Assembly (NCBI RefSeq): GCF_017591435.1
Contig: NC_059279.1
Span: 6,940,001 to 7,004,000, forward strand
Length of the DNA: 64,000 nucleotides
From: Portunus trituberculatus
Taxonomy: Eukaryota > Arthropoda > Malacostraca > Decapoda > Portunidae
Reading direction: 5' to 3'
Shown piece after piece: positions 12,443 through 24,554 of the stretch. Every line of letters starts with the position of its first letter. The stretch's first letter is position 1. A program made the translations under genes and the position numbers. The notes beneath the pieces are model-generated. The model ran no database searches and had not been told where the DNA came from. It saw only the letters and a list, made by a program, of their open reading frames with translations.

Positions 12443-15400
12443 TGCCATTACTTCCTGGTTGTTGGTACTGAATCATTAGGGAGCTTTAAAGGAAGATTAG
12501 CCATATCTATGGATGAGGATCATCTGTGGAAATAAGTACAGTCAACTCTTGATTAACACGAGGGTTATGTTCCTGCAGACATTGCGTTATTCAAAATTGT
12601 GTTATTCAAACATAATTTCCCATAGCAAACAATGGTAATAGCCAATAGGGTGGGGTTACATTCCTGGCCACCGGGAAAGCCTGCCTATTTTGGGGATTTT
12701 GTTACTCAAACCTTAAAAAATATTAATACATTACTAGGTCATGGAAACAATAAAAATACATGTTCTCACCTGCACATCTTTCTTGTACGGAAAATTAGAA
12801 AATTATTAATTCAACGTCATGTGTTATGTGATTTTATATGCCAGGAACATTATCCAACATTCATAATACATTTATTATTAGTGCATTTAACAAAATAAAT
12901 CATGAGCATAATTTGGTGGTGGTTGGTAGCAGTGTTTGTTTACCATCACCTCAACTGATTGAGCCACGTAGTCCACACCAAGCTGCCTCACCGTTCCACC
13001 ACAGGCAACATGGAAAATTTTACGAAGAGAACCAGCCCTATGGGGAGTTTTCAAAACTAATCCACCAGATGTCATCACTGCTACGTGTCCCTTGTTGACA
13101 TGAACTAAATTATTGTTGTATTAAATCCCAGGTGCATACAGATGCATAGAACATTGATTATTATGATATTATTGACATTCTATACCTACTTTTAAATATC
13201 CTGTATGGATAATTTTGGGAGAAGTTAGTCAAAACAGAAATTTTTTTTTGTAATTATCTTGTAATACTGCTATCAATATCTTAAATACAGCATACTATAA
13301 GTCTAAAATCAATTGATTTGGACAATGAAAAAGGTAAAAACTTTGACTGTCCTATATGGTATGACCCAGCTTACTCAGTAACATCGTGATATATGGGTAT
13401 AGTTATTTTCTTGGGGATTTTAGCATCGCTTTCATCAAGATCCCGAAGCGGCAAAACAATCGAGCAAAGAATAAGCATATCACTAGACAGCTGAAGAGTG
13501 AGGAGAGAGAAATGTGTGAGGCTTTCCTCCTCTTCATGGTATAGTGGCATGGACATTACAGCAGGAATTAACTATTTGTCCAAGAGTGTGTCTGTTAAGT
13601 TAAACAGGTGGGCAGCCCAAGTTGGCTTAGGCAGTAACACTCTCGCCAGGATACTCGAGTTGCCTATTCTTAATTAGAATTATTGTTTCCATTAACTAGT
13701 AAGTCAATCTGTGTGGTTTGGACTTTTAAGTGACACAGACATGTTGTTTTCATGTTTACTGTCAACTGGAGTAATACACTTCCGATCAAGGGAGTACTCT
13801 TTGGGAAATGTGGAGATGACCAAATAAGACTCAATGCTAGTTCACGAGAAAATCAATTTATAGACATTTTTTCATGAATAGGATTTGATTTTGCCTGTGT
13901 TACTACTTAAAGCAATTATGTAGAAAAATATATTATATTGACTTATTGCATCTGTGTTTATAGAATGACACTGCAGGTATGTTCTATATTACCCTGTGAG
14001 AGTGAATAGGATGCATACTGTGCTGCCACCTGGTGACAAGCACTATTTCTAAAAACTCCCCATTACTGCTGCAGAGTGTGATTTATTAATAGACTTGGTG
14101 AGCTAGGAAAAAGTGCCTCTAAATGAAAACACAGAGATGGCCTTAGCACGGGAGAGAATCTCCACCCTCAACTGTGTAGGCTATGGGAAGAGGAGCTACC
14201 TAACATAAATGGGTACTTATAATGCAATATTTTATTATTATTATTATTATGAGGTCAATGAAGGCGACCCACTGGAAAGCATAACTGCATAAACCCAAAG
14301 GCCCAGTGGGCGGCACCTCACCAATAAGTGAAAGGAAGTAACAGGAATGAACAACAGAATAGGAAGATTGGTAGAGATCTAAGAGGTAGTGAGTTCAGAG
14401 AGAAGAAAGGTATTCACACGTTTTTTAAATGCTTCAATGTTACTAGAATTAACAATCTCGTTGGGAATTGTATTCCAGAGTCTAGCAGATACTGGGAAAA
14501 TTGTGAAGTATTACATCGATTCACAGACAAGGAACGGTCATTCATGATCAAGGATTGTCTTGTAGCACGTGCTGGTAGTGAAGGGGCAGGCAAATGACAA
14601 TGCAACGGGTGGTTGGAATTAGACATGATTTTGAAGAAATAGGACAATGATCCAACCAAACGACGATGCCGAAGATTAATCTCAAGATTAGGAAGAAGAA
14701 ATTTAATCTGGTTGAATGCTCTATCTAAAAGCTTTAAGTGAGACTCTGCTGCAGAGATCCACACAGAGTGACAATATTCAAAATGAGGCAGTATGAAAGA
14801 GTAAAAGCAATTTCTTACAATATCATCAGAGGAATATATCCGCCTACATTTGCGTAACAAACCAACTTTACATGAGACTGATGATGCAAGTGAACGCAAG
14901 TGCAACTCAAAAGTAAGTTTGGGATCAAGGGTGACTCCGAGTAACTTCAGAGACGAACAATTAGGAATAGGTACTTCGTTGACAACAATATCAGGGTGAA
15001 CTGGGAAAGGTGTCCTTGATCTGCTAATAACCATACTATGGGATTTACTCGGGTTCAGTTTCATACCCCACCGATCACACCATGACAGAATCCTTGAAAC
15101 ATCTTGAGTGAGTACATTAGCGACTCTCTGCCTATCCTGTGGGGAAGGAATTGTCGCATATATAGTGGTGTCATCAGCATAAGCAACCATATTAGATTCA
15201 ATCCCACACCACATGTCAGATGTATAAATAATAAAAAGAAGAGGTCCCAGAACACTTCCCTGCGGAACACCGGATACAACTGGATTAAAAGAACTAAGGC
15301 AGCCATCAACAGTCACACGCTGCCTTCGACATACAACTGTTCATAAGCTAAGTAGAATAGAAAACTTGGGAGATGGAGATGGAATGACTGAAGCTGGTGA

Positions 15401-18400
15401 TGCAATGTTGTTGTTGTTCATAGGTTTGGTTCCAAATCACAATTTTTGTAAAGTAGGCTATTTGAATGATAACCTATACATTTTTGTTTCTAAAATCAAG
15501 TAGTTCACAAAAAGACTAATAATAATAGGTATTTATGCAAAATTTAAGAGAAGGTAATGACAAAGACATGAGTCTTGAAACGTCTCAGGTGGTTCCCCCC
15601 AGAAGCAGCATGGGTGCGTGTGACATCATCGAGTCAAGTTAACCCACATTATATCAAATAACTCACATTATTTGATCATATCTCCTTAAATATCAAGTCA
15701 CATTCAATCAAAACCATGTTATTCAAACTCGCATTAATCGAGAGCTGACTGTACCACGTTTTCAACCATATAAGACACATCAACCAAATTATGGCTATGG
15801 ATTCACCATAAAGCTATTCATTACCTTAATTAATTCACCACAATTTTATTCACATAAAGTAAAGCCATGGAGTAATGTGCTTCAGAGTTACAGCAATAGG
15901 AGAGGACCCAAACTCACATTGTAGGTGCCAGATCACTAGATATCATAATATTTCACAGAAAAAGTGGTCTACTAAATATCCAAATATTCTACAATCACAT
16001 ACCAAGATTTTACAAAGCCTAAGTATTGTTCTACAAATATCTATGACATAAACACTTAAATAGTAGAAATAAGGTTATAACCATGTGTTGTGTTTTTTTA
16101 ATATCATCTATATTCCTGGGACAAAAATGGCTTAGTTACTCAATTAATAACTCAAAGTTAGTATGATACTTTCTTTCATTCAAGGCTACAAAACAAGAAA
16201 CTATGAACATATGAAGCTCCATAAATTAGTTTATTTTCATAAATTAGAAATCAAAGTTAGATAATAAGATTGCCTATTACCAACCAATTTGTTCTGTGCA
16301 GACATTTATGGCATCACAGAGACCCAACAATGTTAACTAAGGGACAGAGGCAATCCTGGTGAATTATTTTTTGTCTAAAGGCATACCATGTTCAGACTAT
16401 GGCAAGATACATCTTAGGCAGCTTTCACACCAAGGTGGCACGTGGCAAGTGGCAAGCAACATGACGTGCCATGTGAAAATGAACATCCAGAATCATATGA
16501 AACCTTTCACACTGAAGTGGCGTGGCACATCGCATGTGCCATGTGCAACGTGCCACGCCACTCAGGATCGGACTTGCCCGTTATTTTTGAATGTGCGACT
16601 TGCCACCCCGGACTGTGATGCCAAATTTTAATGGAACTTTGACTTGAAAACTTATTATCAGATGATGCACTATTACTTTTTTTATTTTGATAACAAACTA
16701 TGCAATAATAATAAAACTTTTAGATGTATGACACATGTTGATTAGTTTTCAAGAGACTAGACAGATTTGAGCAAGCACATGTGACAACACTGCCCGTGAG
16801 AGGGATACGTAGCCATGTAGGACACAGTTGTCTTTTTGTTGTCAGTTGTCTTTCATGTGTGCTTTCGTGCATAACTACGAATATGCCTCTTCCAGACAAA
16901 GAACTATTTAACATAAAATACCAGATAGCAAAAATCTTTTTACACATTCGGTACAAAAGCTGGAACTTCTCTTCATTGAGCTCTAGTTGCTTTGCAATTA
17001 CATAAACACTTTGAGCTTCTACATTATCTTTAAGATATGGATGTATCCAGAATTTCTTCCTTTTTCTTCTTCTGCGGGTGACTATAGTACCCATCAAAGC
17101 AACAATAACCTCCTCATCTGATCATGCCATCTTGCACACTGTGAAGTGAACTGCCGCCCTGAGACGCGCGGCGACGTGCTACCTTGGTCTGAAATCACCG
17201 TGCCACGCGTTACTTGTCACTTGCCACCAGCCATCTGCCATGTGCAACGTGCCACCTTGGTGTGAAAGCGGCCTTAGAGATGCAGTGATGAATGCACTGC
17301 AGCACCCATGGGCTATTTCAGTTTCGGCCTCAAATTTTCTTTTTTCTCATAAAGAAAATTGAACTGAACTGAACTGTGAAGCATAGGCGAGGTGAAATAT
17401 GTGTGTCCAGATTTTGTGCTGTATTAGTCTCTAAAAATTAAAGGAAAATGGAAATTATTCCATAAGGCGCCTAAACAGCTTAGGTAATATGGCACCATTA
17501 GGGTTAACAGAATACTACATCTTCCACTGGATACTTTGGTTTGGCAAGATTCAAACCAGAGCTGCCTAGATAAAAGCTTGGTACATTAGGCAACTATATT
17601 TTGTTTTATATAATGATATTAGTCATATAAACTCAATAACTATAAAGAAATGCCATGGTAAAATAACAACAGAAAATACTGGGAGTAAAAGCATGGTAAA
17701 TCAATAGATACATCATAATATAAAATTTAGAGATGACTACTCTGTACCACGAGATGATGCGGACCTTTTCCTGAATTAAACCGGCCAGCAAACACTGAAA
17801 ACTCGCCAATTTGGATCCTCTCCTAATGGCTTTTATCTTTTAGCATCATTTTGGATAATAATCATAATCTAATAATTTTAAGCACTATTTCACTTTGCAA
17901 TCATTATCTAATAACATATATTTCATTCATTCTAGGATCAAACAGTATTGTTTAAGTGTTACTTTGGTAACAGTAACCATAATTATCCTATCCATCTGGG
18001 TATAAGACAATGTTGTTGGTTTTTTTTTTTTTTGTGCCTTAAATGGTGGAAATATGATTATTAAGTTTTATACATACTGCCATGGGCAGGCCTGATGGCT
18101 TCTTGCACCTTCTTTTATCTTATGTCTTACAGATGTTAAAGTTCCAGAGAGAGGAATACCAAGCTTCCCTTTGGTCCCTTTGCATGCTCACCTAGATTTA
18201 ACTTTTGGAGATTCCTGGTGTGCCTGGGAGGGGCGATAGAGGCAACAGGCGGCAGCAGTGAGGCGAGGGTGGGTGCGAGCTGTCTCCAGCAGCAACCGTG
18301 TGAGAACTCCAAGTCTGGCCACCTCCCGCGACCGCATGCCACTCCTCATCCGAGATGCTGACACCTGGAAACACCAACACACAGTTAAAGAAAGTATTTC

Positions 18401-21400
18401 CAGAGTTATTAAAATACTAAATGATGCTCTGCAGTTCCATAAACTCAGGCCATAGTCCAACCTTCACCTAGTCAATAAACCAATAGTTACAGAGAGCCAG
18501 ATAAAAGTTTGGCCAGGCCATGGCCTCAGCAGTGTGTACCTGTCTCCTGCAGGAGGCGAGGGCGAGAGCCAGGGTGACGGAGCGCTGGCAGACGGTAGGG
18601 TTAGAGGAGAGACGGGGCAAGTGAGGCAGGTTGTTGGGGTGAGTCCAGCTCGGCTCCCAGCTTTGGTATGTGAGGTGGGCACCATCCGTTGGGTCTAGCC
18701 AGCCCTGCTGACTCCCACACAGCTCCTCAGCATCGCTGCTCTCACTCTCCTCACTCGTCTCAATGCCTAGTGATCACAGAGTTGTTCATTATTCTGTTAA
18801 TAATGTAGGAATCTTATTGATTTGTCACAAAAAACACAAGAACACCCCTTAAAGCCTTTGTAACTACAACAAGAACCTTCTGAAAGAAGTGTAGGTGCAA
18901 CACAAGTGTTTTAGAACATGGTCATCTGTGTCAGAAACTTCCTACTCTCTTTCCATACACAGACCACTCATTCACTGTACCTCACTGCTATTTCTGGTAA
19001 ATGATCAAAACGATCCTTTCTATCAATCTCTGAACAATGAAATATAAAACAACACTGCAAGACTCACCTAAGGGAAAGAGATCGGATTTATAAGCGTAAT
19101 GTTTTTCCCGAAGAGCATGGACCCGTAAGAGAGGTTGGGGGAGGGAGGCAGCAGCTGCACTGGAGAGGAAGGACTGTGGGGGCTGACGGGGGGGCAGCGT
19201 CACCACCCGAGGCTCCTGGGAGGACAAGGCAGCCAGGTGGGTGGTGGTGGTTGCTGTGGTGGAGGGAGGTGACTAGACTCCTGCCTGAAGACACATTGGA
19301 GGAGATGGACGAGGAGGAAGAGGAGGATGCTGTAACAAACAACAAAAGTTAATTCATGTCACACAGTATGGACAAGACATCAAAACACAGGCTTTTCTTA
19401 TTACAGATACATTTGTTTACCAACAAAGTGAGAAACTGAATTTCCACAATAAAATTCCTTAAATTTCCAGAATGCAGAATTATTTGTTATTTGAACTTCT
19501 AGCATGTAGTTCTTTCACAACCTCCTGTCACAATGAAGTCTCTCTTTAAACTGACTTCTTTCCACCATCCCATGCAATGCTGCTTGTATGTTTGAAGAAA
19601 ACCAAAGATGGAATTGGAAATGTATAAATGAAGGACCAGCACCACAAGCAAACTAGCAGTGGACAGCAATCACATTCACAAGGCACTCTCTCTCTAATAG
19701 CTTCATAGCTCTAGCAGCCTAGGCACCCTCACCTACAGTACATAGCTAATGGCAACGCAACCCTCTTCAAAGTAAGTAAGAGATGGTCAAATATTTTCAA
19801 ACAATAAATTCTCATTGAAGAACCTGGTAAGACTGAGGAGACTGCAACTCCTCACCCACCACCTGCACCACTCACTTAGTGCTCATGACTGGCTGTTGTA
19901 ACTTATCCTTTATCCTGCAGTTTTTAAGAACGAAGTTTGGCAATTTACCTAGAAAATGGCTGAAACTGTTCCTTATGGGTACACTAATCTGTTTATATTT
20001 ATACATCTAATACAATTTTTTCCTTCATTCATATTTCTTAATTGTTCTCACACTGCAAACACCTAGTGTCTCTTACTTAGCTGCCCAAACTAAACAAACT
20101 TTTACACTTTCAGCAAAACCTCAGTAAACAATACCAATCAGGATAACCAATATAAGCTTAGTTAGATACTTCCTGATATATGTTTCATGGCTACTTCCTT
20201 GAAAATTATGATTCTAGAAATAATCAATGGAATGTTTTAAAGCTCAAATTTACAAGCCAGAAAGAAGCAATAAGGAAGAAAACTGAGATGAGTTTGGAGT
20301 GCACAAAGAAGGAAACAAGATCCCACTTACATGCAGTGAGAGGAACAGGCCTGGTGGTGGCTGGTTGAGGTAGCCTTGAGTGGTGGTGGTGGTGATGGTG
20401 GTGGTGATGATTGTGATTGTGGTGGTGGTGGTTGTGGTGGTGGTGGAGGCCAGCGCCAGGCGCTGCCATGTGTCGCTGACTGCCGCCTCCTCCTCTCAGC
20501 TGTTCCTCCAATATACTACTGCTGTTTGGAGCACTGCTGCTATTACTGTTACTTTTAAGACTGCCAGCACTCCTGGCTATGCTTGGTCCCTTCACAGGCG
20601 CAGAGGACTGTCCGTGGCCACCCCCAACTTCCGGCCGCACTCCCGATCGTCCGTGGCTGCCCCGCCTCTGTCCTCGCTCCCCACACTTAATCCTTGACCT
20701 AGAGGAGGCCTTGGCGGTCCCTCCAGCCTTGCTATTTGGCACTCCACTGCCCAGCTTGGCAGTCACCAGGCCCTTGGTGTTGTTGAAGATCTGACCCGTG
20801 GACACCACCTTGATCCTGGAGTCATCGGTCACAGTCTCCAGCTTCTTGAGAGATCCTGGCGCCAGGTTCTCTCGTAGGGTGATACCATTCTTGTGGATGC
20901 TTGTCCCTTCGCCTGGCCCTTGCTTGGTCAGGCCCAGTTTGGCTGACAGCTCGGGGTAAAGTTTTGTCATGTCAAAGCCGGAGCTCCTGAGCTCTGAAGT
21001 TTGAAGAGGAGTGGAGTTGGCACAGTTTTGCTTGGAGGAGTCTGCCTGTCCCCCTCGCTGCTGTGAGCCCAGGGAGCTCCCCAGCAAGCCCCCCCACCGC
21101 TCTCGGCCCCGGCTAGGCTGCAGGGCCCCAGAGGAGGCTGGGGACGGGGGCGTGGTGACGGGAGTAGCCGTGCTGCCAAGCCTCTTGGGGTTGACTGTCA
21201 ACACAACGTTTATCACTGTCTTATATCTACCACCTCAACACTGTCTGCATGCCTGCCAAGGTGTTAGCAGCATATTAGGACATAAGTACATGCACACAAA
21301 ACAAATATCTGCTCAAAAAAATATTTAAACTGAGAACTTCTCATCACCTGTTTCTCCTGAGCTTGTGGCAACCTAAACAGAAGGTGAGTCATGCAGAGAG

Positions 21401-23923
21401 TTGTAATGTGTGAGTCAAGTGTGTTAATGTCCTAACTAAGTCAATGTATGTACAGGAAGGTAAGAATATACTGTACATCCCTTCACAACTAACTCAATAA
21501 TATGTTAACCATATCATACTAAAGGTCCTCCATTGCTTTCATAAAAATCTACCCTTAGACACAGTAAAAAGGACAATCAACATCATCATCAGCAAAATCA
21601 AGAAAGCTCAGGAATAGATGAGATAGTGATAAATCTTTGGTGCAAGTTTTTCTACAAATGTGCACAAATTCAGTATTAAGAAGCAGCACATGAATAATGG
21701 ACAGCAAAGTTACAGCAGGTGCCTCTAAACACAAGCCTCCACCAACCCTCATGAAGAAAAGTGCTCCATCACCACAAAAGCAATACACATTACACACCCT
21801 TAGTCGAATACACTAAAGTGAATCATCTTGAACAAAACCCATATCACAAACTTATACTATATATTTCCTTCACCAAATCATCAATATTCCTTTTTTTTTT
21901 ATACTACATAGGCTTTTCATGGGAACTTATGGGCTAAAGGGGGTATTTTTTGGGGTACCTCCTATCTCAAAGTCCACCCGCTAGGACACCGTTGCCCCGA
22001 GTGAGGAAGCCCAACCTACACTTGGACCATGGACAGGATTCGAACCCGTGCACTTGAAGACCCAGCGGACCCCAAAGCACGCTTGGTTCTACTGTACCAC
22101 GGCGGCCCCCTGATATGCTTAACTAAACTAAAACAATTCCTTTCACAAACTTCAACTATAAATAACTTTGAACTGATTCTATAAACTAAGAAACTAAAAC
22201 GCAAAATTTCTTGGAAACAAAACTACATAAAGATTTCCTCAGTATCAAAATCTTCAATACTACAACTGATTCATCAAATTCAAAAGTGTGTGGAACACAA
22301 TCCTTCTCACACCTAATGATATACATTGATTTCCTGCCATGCAACTTGACTCTGCTTTGGTATGAAGCTGAGGAAACAATACCATATACTAGAAAAAAAA
22401 AAAAAACTTTGCACCTTTCCTGCTTTCAAACAACTTATATCCCTAGTAGACTAACAACTGGTATATGTACATTTTTTTCTTTGATGCAAAGAATCTTTCA
22501 ATACTGACATGAATGGGGTTAACCTGAAGTGCAAATTTCAAGTCTTGTTCCTGCACAGTCACCTACACCACCAACATCACCTCCTCTGACAAGCAAGAAA
22601 GGTCTTCCCTCAGCGGCAACTCACCTTGTGCCTTGGGCCCATCTTTGAGGGGTGTGTGGGGGGAGTGAGGGGGCAAGGAGGGGGACTGTGGGGCCAGAGG
22701 CAGGGTATGGGGAGCGTGGGGAGCCTGGGGAGCTTGAGGAACCTGCTGCTGGCCTTCCCGAGGGGTTTGTTGTAGAGGATGGCCACCATTGGGGCGGGGC
22801 GGCCTTCCATGGTGGCCGTTGAGGATCTCTGCCCCTCGCGCCCGCTTGCCCGCCCCCTGACGGCTGCCGCCCACACTGCAGAAATACTTTCCTTCACCCA
22901 CTGTCCAATACACTTCCACTCCTCACACTCAATAACTAACCCAGGAATAAATCTGGATAACCTATCAATTAATCTATTACTCATAACAAAACCAGCAAAC
23001 TTTGTCATTTTTCTTCTACATTTCATGACATTTATTTCCTTTTCCTGGTGTTTACTGTTCAAGACATGCCTACTCTGTGCATAACTGGGCCAAACAACAA
23101 CAAACTCTACACTACAATGGTTCAGGGAGCTTTTTCTCCTGCAGGAGGTGTCATATGCAGATGACTTGGTGCTGAATGCAGAGTGAGGAGGAGGCAGAAG
23201 CAAGGCTCAGAGGATGTTCAAGGTACATACGAATACTTGATTCTTTTATGAAGGTGGCAGTATTGAAATGAAGGTGCAATGCTATCATTTGTAGACCCTT
23301 TTTGTCTTCAGGATGATTATCATTTTTAGCAGAACTCATTGATTTCCTCTCTCTCTCAAAATAGGTAAGAGTGGCACAGTAAAGCACAATACTGATCAAA
23401 TACCTAATGAATCTAAACTATGATATTACAAAGCTAACACAGAACGGGAATTGACGAGCGTTCAGAATCAGACCTACCATTTAATTCATCCCAATATCCA
23501 AACTATAATATAATGAGTAGTAAGTCAGAAAAGTTAACCAATGAGACTTCAATACTATACCCAACACCAAATCTATCCCACACCCAAATCACAATATGAC
23601 AAACTTAACACACAACCAGGAAACAATGTCTTCAATATCACTACCACCAAATATATTCCACATCCAAACTAACAAAACCTTGACAAAACATGACAGCAAG
23701 ACCAATTAACTCAATACATGATGTGGAACTGATGAAAGCAAAACTGTGCGAAGGATGCAAAATGCGTCACAACTCTGAATGGCTGATGAGGAAGTTCATA
23801 CGCTAATGGGTGGTTGGTGAGTCACTTACCTCGGTAGTGGTGGCTGGGCCCAGGCGGGGGAAAGGAGAGGAGGCAGGCGGGGGCTCTCCTGCATCATGGC
23901 TACCACACTGGGGTCCCTCTCCC
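9142..23923 (-). CDS. INO80D: INO80 complex subunit D-like protein, ten exons, N-terminus not found
   Basis: Subunit of the metazoan INO80 nucleosome-remodelling complex in the nucleus. Exons in transcript order: 23923-23830, 22875-22625, 21194-20331, 19329-19068, 18766-18540, 18364-18192, 12339-12111, 11697-11445, 11095-10934, 9743-9142 (stop TAG). All have AG/GT borders and compatible phases, apart from a break inside 19329-19068. The product is about 1,035 residues, similar to human INO80D. Family matches: DLFPLGIETSEESESS (human DLFPHLGLDWSEESGE-like region); a C3Hc3H finger with TRHCMHH and PVFDVSHELPLC near residues 630-700; a following Lys/Arg-rich segment; an acidic stretch containing LDPRDLQDVLNRIPD; and a Ser/Thr-rich tail. 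The first exon seen begins mid-codon, so the true start and the first zinc finger lie upstream and were not located. The related KANSL2 was considered, but the finger and acidic region fit INO80D better. Confidence 0.88.
10934..11095 (-). CDS. INO80D: INO80D acidic exon
   Basis: A 162-base exon encoding an acidic helix-like region (AEVDEESELEEDMEGMVEG) followed by LDPRDLQDVLNRIPDHELTQ. It corresponds to the Asp/Glu-rich segment after the zinc finger in vertebrate INO80D. The acceptor is AATCAG and the donor GTGAGT. Confidence 0.85.
12111..12339 (-). CDS. INO80D: INO80D exon encoding the C3Hc3H zinc finger
   Basis: This exon carries the clearest family signature. It has a CxxxxxxC pair (CVYRDGEC), then LPGTRHCMHH, a C in FTHCTAR, then LCRVPVFDVSHELPLC and YKH. 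These are the Cys and His ligands of the potential DNA-binding C3Hc3H domain shared by INO80D and KANSL2. The PVFDVSH spacing and the basic region in the next exon favour INO80D. The exon is 229 bases long, with acceptor TCGGCAG and donor GTCAGA. It is separated from the previous exon by a 5.8-kb intron holding a Tigger, a LINE and a Harbinger-type element. Confidence 0.9.
12376..12438. repeat. (CA)n microsatellite
   Basis: About 63 bases of CA repeat in the intron just upstream (in gene orientation) of the zinc-finger exon acceptor. Confidence 0.95.
12539..15751. mobile_element. Tigger/pogo-type DNA transposon remnant, interrupted by a LINE
   Basis: The left end starts CAGTCAACTCTTGATTAA. 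The right end is its inverse, TTAATCGAGAGCTGACTG. Both are flanked by TA (12537-12538 and 15752-15753). TA duplications and a CAGTCAACTC start are typical of Tigger elements. No transposase domain is clearly readable between the ends. About 1.1 kb of the 3.2-kb span is a LINE fragment (14231 to about 15350). The element lies in an INO80D intron. Confidence 0.6.
14231..15350 (-). mobile_element. 5'-truncated non-LTR retrotransposon fragment (RT)
   Basis: A 300-codon minus-strand frame at 14414-15316 encodes the C-terminal half of a LINE reverse transcriptase, with SGVPQGSVLGPLLF, the catalytic YADDTT and MKLNPSKS, and then a connection region. It begins just before the palm motif, so the endonuclease and N-terminal RT are missing. 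Downstream in sense, about 180 bases of 3' UTR end in an (ATA)n tail at 14231-14250. The frame has no internal stop, suggesting a fairly young copy. The clade was not determined. It is nested in the Tigger-type element at 12539-15751. Confidence 0.85.
16417..17273 (-). mobile_element. PIF/Harbinger-type element with partial transposase-like frame
   Basis: The ends are inverted repeats: GGCAGCTTTCACACCAAGG on the left and CCTTGGTGTGAAAGCGGCC on the right. Both are flanked by TTA (16414-16416 and 17274-17276), the 3-bp duplication of PIF/Harbinger. A minus-strand frame (17097-16720) contains RRRRKRKKFWIHPYLKD, resembling the N-terminus of Harbinger-type proteins, but no catalytic region follows. 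The sub-terminal sequence repeats GTGGCACG/CGTGCCAC motifs on both sides. It is non-autonomous and 857 bp long. Confidence 0.75.
19068..19329 (-). CDS. INO80D: INO80D exon with an apparent one-base frame break
   Basis: Entering in the phase left by the previous exon (one base, T), the frame reads a Ser-rich stretch, then runs to a stop (TAA) inside the exon. The conserved end of the exon (HALREKHYAYKSDLFPL), which joins in phase to the next exon, is in another frame. That other frame meets a TAG upstream. The two frames would join if the run of seven C (plus-strand G, 19188-19194) were one base shorter. The cause could be an assembly error in the homopolymer, an undetected splice form, or a real mutation. 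Confidence 0.65.
20331..21194 (-). CDS. INO80D: INO80D large exon with histidine-rich tract
   Basis: An 864-base exon encoding a low-complexity Gly/Ser/Pro-rich segment that includes LYPELSAKLGLTKQ. Near its 3' end is a tract of 19 His in 22 residues, interrupted only by Asn (plus-strand about 20380-20445). The acceptor is TTGACAG and the donor GTAAGT. Histidine tracts are known to direct proteins to nuclear speckles; whether this one does is unknown. The tract is encoded by CAC/CAT repeats and is probably length-variable. Confidence 0.8.
21892..22108 (-). mobile_element. tRNA-derived SINE with poly(A) tail
   Basis: Read on the minus strand, the element starts GGGGGCCGCCGTGGTACAG, with a box A-like TGGTACAGTAG and a consensus box B GGTTCGAATCC about 50 bases later. 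It ends in a run of nine A (plus-strand T, about 21892-21900). The internal RNA polymerase III promoter parts plus the A tail indicate a SINE. The body between box B and the tail is unrelated to the SINE at 56565-56857. It lies in an INO80D intron in the same orientation as the gene. Confidence 0.75.
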
Positions 23924-24253
23924 CTGAAAAAATTACACCACATTGGAACAAGTATTTATAGATTGCAACACAAGGGTAATTTTCCACTTATCTAAATATC
24001 AAACCACAAGGATTATTTTCTTTTGTGAACCATAAATTTCTAATATGAGAAGAAAAACCATAACACAAGGTTGATTTTCTCTGAAGGCCACAGACTTAGT
24101 TCCTAACATAGTAAAAACATCACAACACTGGGATGATTTCCTTTCAACAGCTAAAAGAGTGAGTGTCTGATGTGACAAAAAAAGAAGTTATTTTTAATGG
24201 AATTCAATATTTTTGCTGTCCGTATGATTTTTTTTTTTTTATTGAAATTCTAG

Positions 24254-24255
<2 letters not shown>

Positions 24256-24288
<33 letters not shown>
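24256..24288. repeat. (CT)n microsatellite
   Basis: About 33 bases of CT repeat. Confidence 0.9.
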
Positions 24289-24289
<1 letters not shown>

Positions 24290-24499
24290 AAATAAGTTAT
24301 GGAAGTGTTAGTCACCCATTCTACACAAAGACAGGCGATGCAAACCCTAAAGTTCCTCCTTGATATAAAACAGTTCTCAACACAAGAAGATTCTGAAGCA
24401 GCAGCATAAAACTCCCTTGTATAAAGCACCCCAAACTAATTCATTGTTACCAGAGTAGCATTCCCCATTAGTCCACAAGTATACAACATGGCACCCACA

Positions 24500-24501
<2 letters not shown>

Positions 24502-24553
<52 letters not shown>
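24502..24553. repeat. (CA)n microsatellite
   Basis: About 52 bases of CA repeat. Confidence 0.95.

Positions 24554-24554
<1 letters not shown>

Noticed and set aside
20380..20794. Plus-strand Val-rich or Gly-rich frames opposite the INO80D exon
   Set aside because: Shadow of the minus-strand His/Ser-rich coding sequence, which has splice sites and phase in its favour.
9142..23923. KANSL2 instead of INO80D for the C3Hc3H gene
   Set aside because: The finger is followed by a basic segment and an acidic LPDD-like region and preceded by the DLFPLG...SEES segment, as in INO80D. The total length (over 1,000 residues) also fits INO80D, not KANSL2 (about 490).
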